Shown here piece after piece: positions 1 to 4,375 of a stretch of DNA of 7,703 nt (within the stretch, counting starts at the first letter, position 1; the number at the start of each line of letters is the position of its first letter). The translations under genes were made by a program, and so were the position numbers. Origin of the DNA: JAAZMI01 sp050942615 (GTDB lineage: Bacteria; Bacillota; Dethiobacteria; DTU022; UBA8154); contig JBMNNQ010000061.1 of NCBI GenBank assembly GCA_050942615.1, positions 1 through 7,703 of the forward strand, in the 5' to 3' direction. The notes below the pieces were generated by a model. That model ran no database searches and was not told the origin of the DNA. It saw nothing but the letters and a program-made list of their open reading frames with translations.

Positions 1-1
1 G

Positions 2-40
2 GAGGAAAAAACTGCAGAAAAAAGCTCGTCTTCCGGTTAA
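2..40 (+). CDS. possible 3' end of an upstream gene (partial)
   Basis: The frame starting at base 2 reads EEKTAEKSSSSG and stops at TAA 38-40. A short tail rich in Glu, Lys and Ser is a common ending for a cytoplasmic protein. In Firmicutes the gene before rsmI is often a PSP1-domain protein (yaaT/ricT) or a nearby DNA-replication gene, so this could be such a tail. Only 12 codons are visible and nothing identifies the family. The other two forward frames are also open here: one stops at 103-105 and the third runs without a stop into rsmI. The choice of frame is therefore a guess. Confidence 0.3.
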   Translation, partial: EEKTAEKSSSSG

Positions 41-74
41 AATTAGTGTTTGCTCCGTTGGCAAAGTTGGTGCA

Positions 75-116
75 GCGGCAGGGATACTGCCCGCCGGCAG
101 CATAAGCCTGAGGGCT
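75..116 (+). other. hairpin-forming gap upstream of rsmI
   Basis: GCGGCAG (75-81) pairs with CTGCC-C-GC (87-94), giving seven base pairs with one bulged C and a five-base loop. The same CTGCC (87-91) can instead pair with GGCAG (96-100). A second small hairpin, AGCC/GGCT, occupies 105-116. No T-run follows, so this is not a standard intrinsic terminator. A TATACT hexamer at 122-127 could serve as a -10 for rsmI, but no recognisable -35 lies 16-18 bases before it. The function is unknown; it may be the end of an upstream transcript or a leader structure. Confidence 0.35.
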
Positions 117-155
117 AAGTTTATACTGCAAACGATTGGTAAGGGAGATTTTTTT

Positions 156-1139
156 GTGCCCGATAATTCTGTTTTTACCGGCAAAGCAAAGCAAACAAAA
201 AAAAACAGCGCCCCTCAAAAAGGGGTGCTTTATCTATGTGCCACACCGATTGGTAACTTGGGAGATATCACGCTGCGAACCCTGCAATGTTTGCAAGAGG
301 CCGCACTGATTGCCGTGGAAAGTGTCAGGCGTTCCCGGAAGCTGCTGCATTATTATGGCATTAAGGCCCCCCTGATTTCTTACCGGGAGGCTAACCGGGA
401 AAAAGCCGGGCGGGAAATTCTGAATAAGGTAAAACAGGGCGCAAAGGTCGCCTTGATTACCGATGCGGGCATGCCGGTAATCTCCGATCCCGGTTCCCAT
501 CTGGTGCGTTTGTTTTTAACTGCAGGGGCGCCTTTTACTGTGCTGCCCGGGCCGTCTGCAGCGCTGACTGCCCTGGTCCTGGCCGGGTTTCCAGCTGAAA
601 AATTTGTTTTTTGGGGATTTTTAAGCCGTCAGAAAAAGGAACGGGCCCGGGAACTGGCGGAGCTGGCGGCAGAACAGAAAACGGTTGTGCTCTATGAGGC
701 GCCGCATCGCCTTTTGCAGACTTTGCGGGAAATGGCACCCCTGATGGGGACAAGGGAAATGGCCGTCTGCCGGGAACTGACCAAAAAATTTGAGGATGTC
801 CGCCGGGGCAGCGCCGGAGAACTATTGTCATATTTTACAGGGGAACGCCCCCGGGGTGAAATAACCTTGGTGCTTGCCCCGCTAAGCAATAATGAAAAAC
901 TGAGCGGCGAAAGCGGAAAAGATAAAAAAGTTGCTGCTGAACCTGCCGCCTGCTACCGGGCGGAGTGCCGGGAAATGCTCCGGCAGGCACTGCAAAAAGG
1001 TGACCCCCCCACCGCCGCTGTAAAAAAAACAGCCCGAAAATTAGGCCTGCCCCGCAAGGAAGTCTACGCCCTGCTTTTGGAATTAAAGCAGCAGGAAGAA
1101 GGACGCCCCAGCCGCATGGACGCACCTTGTAAGAAATAG
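156..1139 (+). CDS. rsmI: 16S rRNA (cytidine(1402)-2'-O)-methyltransferase RsmI
   Basis: This is a SAM-dependent methyltransferase of the tetrapyrrole-methylase fold. The family puts the 2'-O-methyl group on C1402 of 16S rRNA in the decoding centre. Visible motifs are ATPIGNLGD (residues 29-37), ITDAGMPVISDPG (101-113), LPGPSA (130-135), YEAPHR (180-185) and RELTKKFE (207-214 region). A C-terminal helix-turn-helix-like segment (about 266-310, ending LGLPRKEVYALLLEL) is typical of RsmI. The GTG start at 156 is supported by GGGAG (143-147) eight bases upstream. The protein has 327 residues against about 280-290 for most members; the excess is a basic 22-residue N-terminus, a linker near 245-265 and a short tail. 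Three family signatures are altered: the usual AEDTR reads VESVR, YHEHN reads YREAN, and SDAGTP reads TDAGMP. The identity is secure from overall similarity, but activity may differ. The frame is open back to base 3, though no ATG, GTG or TTG lies upstream. It converges with the next gene. Confidence 0.93.
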   Translation: MPDNSVFTGKAKQTKKNSAPQKGVLYLCATPIGNLGDITLRTLQCLQEAALIAVESVRRSRKLLHYYGIKAPLISYREANREKAGREILNKVKQGAKVALITDAGMPVISDPGSHLVRLFLTAGAPFTVLPGPSAALTALVLAGFPAEKFVFWGFLSRQKKERARELAELAAEQKTVVLYEAPHRLLQTLREMAPLMGTREMAVCRELTKKFEDVRRGSAGELLSYFTGERPRGEITLVLAPLSNNEKLSGESGKDKKVAAEPAACYRAECREMLRQALQKGDPPTAAVKKTARKLGLPRKEVYALLLELKQQEEGRPSRMDAPCKK

Positions 1140-1201
1140 TTTCTACACAGCCTGACGTAATTTGTGGCCGGCGGCGATGTTGTACGCTGTTGCCTTGGAC
1201 A

Positions 1202-1230
1202 ACCAACACAGGTGCGTCCCAGTGGTTGGT
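1202..1230. terminator. hairpin between convergent rsmI and acyl-CoA synthetase genes
   Basis: ACCAA-CAC (1202-1209) pairs with GTG-G-TTGGT (1222-1230), an eight-base-pair stem with one bulged G and a 12-base loop. It sits one base beyond the stop of the minus-strand gene (1232-1234) and about 60 bases after the rsmI stop. That is where a shared terminator for convergent genes would be expected. Neither side carries a T-run, so it is at best a weak or Rho-assisted site. Confidence 0.35.
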
Positions 1231-1231
1231 A

Positions 1232-3334
1232 TTATCCTTGCTGCATTTTGTAGCGATACATTGCTGCCAGTATTTCAACTGCTTCTTCCGGGGTGGAATA
1301 TACCGGGATGCCGGCTTGTTCCAGGGCGATCACTTCGTTCATGGCAAATTCCCTGCAGGGTACGCAGCAGAGCAGGGGTTTTCCCTGTAAGTCAATTTTT
1401 GGTAAGACCTGCACATAGGTTTCCAGGATCTCTGCCTGCAGGACGACGATGAAGCTGCTGATTTTTTGATCATGCAGTCCGATTTCAAGCGTTTTCCTGA
1501 CCAGCTCGGCGTTCATATCAAAGGTATAATCCACCGGGTTATTGCACCCCACGTAAGGGGGCACTATTTCCCGCAGCTGCCGGTAGGTTTCCCCGCCCAG
1601 TTCCGCCGGCTGCAGGTTGTTCAGGGACAGGGCATCGGCGGCGGCCACACCCAGGGAACCGGTGTAGGAGATGACCAACGCCCCGGCCCCTTGGGGGAGG
1701 GGCTGTTTGGAAAAGGCCCGGGCCAGTCCGAACAGGTGGTCATTGTCTCGCGCCCGGATGATACCCGCCTGCCTGAAAGCGGCATCATAAATCAGGTCGT
1801 TGCCTGCCAGGGAGGCGGTATGTGAGGAAGCTGCTTTTTTCCCGGCTGCGGTCCGGCCGGATTTGAGGACGATAACCGGTTTCCGGGCTGTCACTGTCCG
1901 GGCCACATCAATAAACCGGCGCCCGCTCCTTACATCCTCCAGATAAAGGCAAACTACAGACAGATTTTCATCCTCCCCAAAATATTCCAAAATATCGGTT
2001 TCATTCAGGTCCGCCTTATTGCCGATGGTCGCTACAATGCCAAAATCCATGGTATGCCGCATGCCCCAAAGCATGCCGGCGGCATAAACCCCTGCCTGGG
2101 CAATCAGCCCGATATTGCCCTTGCGCAGTTCGCGGACAATGCCGATGGACTGGACCATATGGTGGTGCGTATTGATAATGCCGGAGCAGTTTGGGCCTAA
2201 AAAACGGCAGTTATATTTTTCTGCCGTTTTCTTCAGCGCTGTTTGCACATTTTCACCGCCGGTGCCGGTTTCAGCAAAGCCTGCCGATTCAATAACGACA
2301 AATTTGATTCCCCGGCGGCAGCATTCTTCAAAGGCCTGTAAAGTGTGTTCTGCAGGAACCAAAATTATGGCAGCGTCCACCGGTTCCTTAATGGCGCCGA
2401 CGTTGGGTACCGCGGCTACGCCCTGGACGCTTGGGGCTTTGATATTCACCGGGTAGAGGCGGCCCGCAAAACGATGGTACAATAAATTATTAAAAACATT
2501 CCAGCCAAGTTTGCCGGGGCTGTCCGAAGCGCCGATCACAGCAATGCTTTGCGGATAGAAAAGTTTGTGCAGGCTGCTTTTTTCCCGGGGAGGGCCCGGA
2601 TGTGGGCTTGGCGAAGGGATTTTTGTCACTACAGGTTTTTCCCCGGCGGTTTCTTCCAGGAAAATGCGGGCATCGACCGTGATATTTCCTGTGGTATAAA
2701 GAAAAACAGGGTTCAAATCCACCTCACTTATTTCGGGGCGGCTAAGGGCTAAGGCTGCCAACCGGCCTAAAAGATTTTTCAGGGCAGACAGATCTACCGC
2801 TGCTCCCCTATACCCCTGCAGGAGGGCATAACCCCGGATTTCTTGTATCATTTCTTCAATATCTTTTTCTGTTACCGGCAGGATTCTGAAAGAAACGTCC
2901 TGCAGCACCTCTACAAAAACCCCGCCCAGGCCGAACATCAAAACCGGCCCAAAGGTCGGATCACGGCTGATACCCACAATGGCTTCCAGCCCGGGCGGGG
3001 CCATTTTTTGCACGGCGGCTCCCACCAATTTTTGACCGGCAAATGTTTTGCTAATTTTCTGGTAGGCCCTTTCCACAGCAGCGGCGTTGGCCAGATTCAG
3101 CTGAACACCGCCCGCATCCGATTTATGTACGACCTCCGGTGATAAAACCTTTAGCACCACCGGGAAGCCGATTGCTTCACTGAACGCTACAGCTTCAGCT
3201 GCAGTGCGGGCAAGGGCGGCTCCGGTGGTGGGTATACCAGTTTTCTCCAGTATTTGTTTACATTCATGTTCCAGCAAGTAGGTTCTTTTTTCCTTCCTGG
3301 CCGTGCTGACAACTTTATCCCAAATGGTATCCAT
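1232..3334 (-). CDS. ADP-forming acetate/acyl-CoA ligase, fused beta-alpha subunits
   Basis: This family catalyses acyl-CoA + ADP + Pi = acid + CoA + ATP, conserving energy from thioesters in anaerobic fermentation. Residues 1-228 are an ATP-grasp domain (beta part): FPVVLKVLSPEVVHKSDAGG (57-76) contains His70, which matches the phosphorylatable beta-subunit His, and FGLGGVFVEV and DLNPV (206-210) follow. A Pro/Ser linker spans about 232-255. Residues 256-390 form the Rossmann CoA-binding domain (IAVIGAS 264-270, LGPNCSG 379-385). Residues 405-700 are the succinyl-CoA-ligase-like part, with ASSHTASLAG (502-511) holding the catalytic phosphohistidine His505. Both histidines are therefore present. 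The order beta then alpha is the reverse of the more familiar alpha-beta fusions. The start ATG (3332-3334) follows a GGGGGG ribosome site (3341-3346) six bases away. Substrate range (acetate, branched or aryl acids) cannot be told from sequence alone. It lies downstream of abrB on the same strand but appears separately transcribed. Confidence 0.92.
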   Translation of the reverse strand: MDTIWDKVVSTARKEKRTYLLEHECKQILEKTGIPTTGAALARTAAEAVAFSEAIGFPVVLKVLSPEVVHKSDAGGVQLNLANAAAVERAYQKISKTFAGQKLVGAAVQKMAPPGLEAIVGISRDPTFGPVLMFGLGGVFVEVLQDVSFRILPVTEKDIEEMIQEIRGYALLQGYRGAAVDLSALKNLLGRLAALALSRPEISEVDLNPVFLYTTGNITVDARIFLEETAGEKPVVTKIPSPSPHPGPPREKSSLHKLFYPQSIAVIGASDSPGKLGWNVFNNLLYHRFAGRLYPVNIKAPSVQGVAAVPNVGAIKEPVDAAIILVPAEHTLQAFEECCRRGIKFVVIESAGFAETGTGGENVQTALKKTAEKYNCRFLGPNCSGIINTHHHMVQSIGIVRELRKGNIGLIAQAGVYAAGMLWGMRHTMDFGIVATIGNKADLNETDILEYFGEDENLSVVCLYLEDVRSGRRFIDVARTVTARKPVIVLKSGRTAAGKKAASSHTASLAGNDLIYDAAFRQAGIIRARDNDHLFGLARAFSKQPLPQGAGALVISYTGSLGVAAADALSLNNLQPAELGGETYRQLREIVPPYVGCNNPVDYTFDMNAELVRKTLEIGLHDQKISSFIVVLQAEILETYVQVLPKIDLQGKPLLCCVPCREFAMNEVIALEQAGIPVYSTPEEAVEILAAMYRYKMQQG

Positions 3335-3398
3335 TTATTTCCCCCCGTTAAGTTCTTTCCCTGCAGGCAAGGGCGGCTTGATCCTGCTGTTAATAAAA

Positions 3399-3407
3399 AT
3401 TATATCA
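3399..3407 (-). promoter_or_regulatory. extended -10 promoter of the acyl-CoA synthetase gene
   Basis: On the minus strand this reads TGATATAAT, a perfect TGn plus TATAAT extended -10 element. No good -35 hexamer lies 17 bases upstream, which extended -10 promoters can tolerate. Transcription would begin near 3392, giving a leader of about 58 bases before the ATG at 3334. The surrounding DNA (3390-3480) is A/T-rich. Confidence 0.55.
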
Positions 3408-3479
3408 AAAAACACAGGCGTTTGGTGGCGATTTATGTCCAAACATGTTTCTTGGTTGAATTTTTTCCCTAAAATAATG

Positions 3480-3535
3480 AAAAATAGCAAGGGATATAAA
3501 TCTAAATGGTAATTGATTTAATCCTTGCTATTTTT
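3480..3535 (-). terminator. long A/T-rich stem-loop, probable abrB terminator
   Basis: AAAAATAGCAAGG (3480-3492) and CCTTGCTATTTTT (3523-3535) are perfect 13-base inverted arms. The intervening 30 bases contain a second stem, TAAATC (3497-3502) with GATTTA (3515-3520). The structure begins 35 bases beyond the abrB stop codon. Read on the minus strand, the descending arm ends in TTTTT followed by CATTATTTT, as in an intrinsic terminator. The plus-strand reading also ends in TTTTT, so it could work in both directions. The core is less G/C-rich and longer than a textbook terminator. Confidence 0.7.
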
Positions 3536-3570
3536 AACAAAGCTTGTCTTTTAAAAAGGAGTGATAATAT

Positions 3571-3810
3571 CTAATCTAGCATTTTGCTGATGCATTCCTG
3601 ACAGATAATCCTGCCGCTGAACTGCTTGGTGCCGGTGGCGTTACCGCAGAAAATGCAGGCCGGTTCATATTTTTTAAGGACAATTCTTTCCCCATCTACA
3701 TATATTTCCAATGCATCTTTAACGCTGATTCCCAGGGTTCTGCGCAGTTCAATCGGGATCACAACCCTGCCCAACTCGTCCACCTTTCTGACGATGCCGG
3801 TTGACTTCAT
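3571..3810 (-). CDS. abrB: AbrB-family transition-state transcriptional regulator
   Basis: AbrB is a DNA-binding dimer/tetramer that represses post-exponential genes during growth; in Bacillus its own gene is shut off by Spo0A~P at the start of sporulation. Residues 1-48 (MKSTGIVRKVDELGRVVIPI, then ELRRTLGI, DALEIYV and ERIVLKKYEP) match the swapped-hairpin AbrB/SpoVT domain almost residue for residue with the Bacillus protein. The C-terminal part differs: it is only about 30 residues and holds C52-x2-C55 and C70-x2-C73. This is a small Cys4, zinc-ribbon-like tail of the kind seen in clostridial AbrB proteins. Total length is 79 residues, against about 94-96 in B. subtilis. The start ATG (3808-3810) has AAAGGGG (3819-3825) eight bases upstream. 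It is divergent from metG, as in B. subtilis. Promoter and Spo0A box are listed separately. Confidence 0.95.
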   Translation of the reverse strand: MKSTGIVRKVDELGRVVIPIELRRTLGISVKDALEIYVDGERIVLKKYEPACIFCGNATGTKQFSGRIICQECISKMLD

Positions 3811-3836
3811 TTGCTCTTCCCCTTTCTTTTATATTA

Positions 3837-3844
3837 TTCGACAA
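3837..3844 (-). promoter_or_regulatory. Spo0A box (0A box) in the abrB leader
   Basis: The minus strand reads TTGTCGAA here, an exact match to the 0A-box consensus bound by phosphorylated Spo0A. It lies about 16-24 bases downstream of the predicted abrB start point. In B. subtilis Spo0A represses abrB from within the early transcribed region in the same way. The longer match TTTGTCGAATAAT also resembles the B. subtilis abrB box as I recall it. Flanking positions spaced for a tandem partner (TGTAGTT before, TATAAAA after) match the 7-base box at only 4 of 7 bases, so just one strong box is visible. Confidence 0.7.
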
Positions 3845-3866
3845 ATAACTACAACATATTACATTT

Positions 3867-3895
3867 AGTATACCAGTAATTCCCATGATATGCAA
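3867..3895 (-). promoter_or_regulatory. abrB promoter (sigma-A type, extended -10)
   Basis: On the minus strand TTGCAT (3895-3890) is followed after 17 bases by TATACT (3872-3867). A TG dinucleotide one base before the -10 makes it an extended -10 element. The predicted start is near 3860, so the leader is about 50 bases. The -35 matches TTGACA at only three positions; the -10 and spacing are good. Confidence 0.65.
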
Positions 3896-3940
3896 TACCT
3901 TTCAGGACAAAAAAGTAAATTTTGTCTAAAAAAGTAGCAG

Positions 3941-4021
3941 TCTGCCGATAAGGCCCCCCATTTGGCGTTAAAATTTGTTAGGCTTTGGGGGAAAAAGGCA
4001 GTTGTTCCGGGCAGATTTTTT
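3941..4021 (+). other. nested hairpin ending in a T-run; possible terminator or small-RNA end
   Basis: TCTGCC at 3941-3946 can pair either with GGCAG (3997-4001) or with GGCAGA (4010-4015); the second option is followed at once by six T's and then GTTTTT. An inner stem of CCCCCC (3954-3959) with GGGGG (3987-3991) is compatible with both. Mutually exclusive pairings ahead of a T-run resemble an attenuator or intrinsic terminator on the plus strand. No promoter for such a transcript is clear upstream, and it ends before the metG promoter, so it is not part of the metG leader. Confidence 0.35.
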
Positions 4022-4122
4022 GTTTTTGGGAATCGCTGTTGCAAATGAGGCCGGTTATAGATCTTGATCACAGCTTGTGCAAAGACGAAGAGTTCAGCAT
4101 TTCCCCTCTTTTATATTTTTTT

Positions 4123-4139
4123 CCCTGCAGCAGGGTTTT
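4123..4139 (+). terminator. short CCCTG/CAGGG hairpin with TTTT
   Basis: CCCTG (4123-4127), loop CAG, and CAGGG (4131-4135) are followed by TTTT (4136-4139), with a T-rich stretch just before. The stem is only five base pairs. It could stop read-through on the plus strand before the metG promoter, but may be chance. Confidence 0.25.
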
Positions 4140-4208
4140 AACAATGGCTGTGTCTGCAGGTCGCAGGCGTTTGTCCGGGGATGGTGGCGCGACGAAATAA
4201 TGGCAAAT

Positions 4209-4237
4209 TTGCCTTTAAAAAATTTATATGGTATAAT
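4209..4237 (+). promoter_or_regulatory. metG-tatD-yabE operon promoter (extended -10)
   Basis: TTGCCT (4209-4214), a 17-base spacer and a perfect TATAAT (4232-4237), with TG at 4229-4230, form a strong sigma-A-type promoter. Transcription should start near 4244, leaving a leader of about 130 bases before the metG ATG. It is the only good promoter seen upstream of the three-gene run. Confidence 0.75.
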
Positions 4238-4244
4238 TTTAAAT

Positions 4245-4342
4245 CAGAATTCGGCTGTTTGGTTTGTAAGGAAAAATGCGTGAAGTTAAGAAAACGTGAG
4301 CTTTGTTGTGAAAATTCTGTAGCAGGTTTCTATGTTGCCTGC
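4245..4342 (+). promoter_or_regulatory. metG mRNA leader with stem-loops and a seven-codon micro-ORF
   Basis: CAGAATT (4245-4251) and AATTCTG (4313-4319) are perfect complements that would close a 61-base domain beginning at the predicted 5' end of the mRNA. GCAGG/CCTGC (4322-4326/4338-4342) forms a second hairpin just before the metG ribosome site. Inside the first domain ATG 4276 opens a seven-codon frame, MREVKKT, ending at TGA 4297-4299 and preceded by AAGG (4268-4271). Aminoacyl-tRNA synthetase genes are often leader-regulated, but the T-box core (AGGGTGG) and a SAM box are absent. The regulatory role is inference. Confidence 0.4.
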
Positions 4343-4358
4343 GCATTATTGCCCAAAA

Positions 4359-4363
4359 GGGGG
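4359..4363 (+). promoter_or_regulatory. metG ribosome binding site fixing the start at 4376
   Basis: GGGGG, in the context AAAAGGGGG, lies 12 bases before ATG 4376. The spacing is a little long, but this is the only purine-rich site near the conserved MetRS N-terminus. The reading frame is open further upstream to 4181, which lies before the predicted transcription start, so that longer form is unlikely. Confidence 0.65.
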
Positions 4364-4375
4364 TTAATCTGTTTC

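Larger units (their letters stand above)
3896..4208. other. structured non-coding stretch between the abrB and metG promoters
   Basis: I see no convincing gene in these ~310 bases. The open frame at 3985-4200 (+) has no clear ribosome site and no family resemblance. The stretch does hold structure. There is a perfect inverted repeat GACAAAA/TTTTGTC (3906-3912/3920-3926). A nested set pairs C-run 3954-3959 with G-run 3987-3991 inside CTGCC (3942-3946)/GGCAG (3997-4001). A second GGCAGA (4010-4015) is followed by TTTTTT (4016-4021). CCCTG/CAGGG (4123-4135) is followed by TTTT. It could hold a small RNA, an attenuator or regulator-binding sites, but I do not recognise any known riboswitch, T-box or 6S-like RNA. 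Confidence 0.45.

Noticed and set aside
61..116. tRNA-like look of the hairpin-rich stretch upstream of rsmI
   Set aside because: There is no T-arm GTTCGA-type sequence and no acceptor stem pairing, so it cannot be a tRNA gene.
1132..1144. AGAAA-TAG-TTTCT palindrome across the rsmI stop codon
   Set aside because: It has only five base pairs, four of them A-T, and no T-run; it is too weak to call a terminator.
3985..4200. 71-codon forward open frame between abrB and metG
   Set aside because: It has no good ribosome site and no recognisable domain. It overlaps the hairpin region and runs up to the metG promoter, so it is most likely chance.
4181..4375. In-frame upstream extension of metG giving a 733-residue protein
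   Set aside because: The MetRS N-terminus is conserved from ATG 4376, a ribosome site precedes it, and the extension would start upstream of the predicted promoter -10 and encode unrelated, Cys-rich sequence.
4244..4375. T-box or SAM riboswitch in the metG leader
   Set aside because: Neither the AGGGTGG antiterminator core nor a SAM-box core is present, and there is no terminator with a T-run between the promoter and metG.
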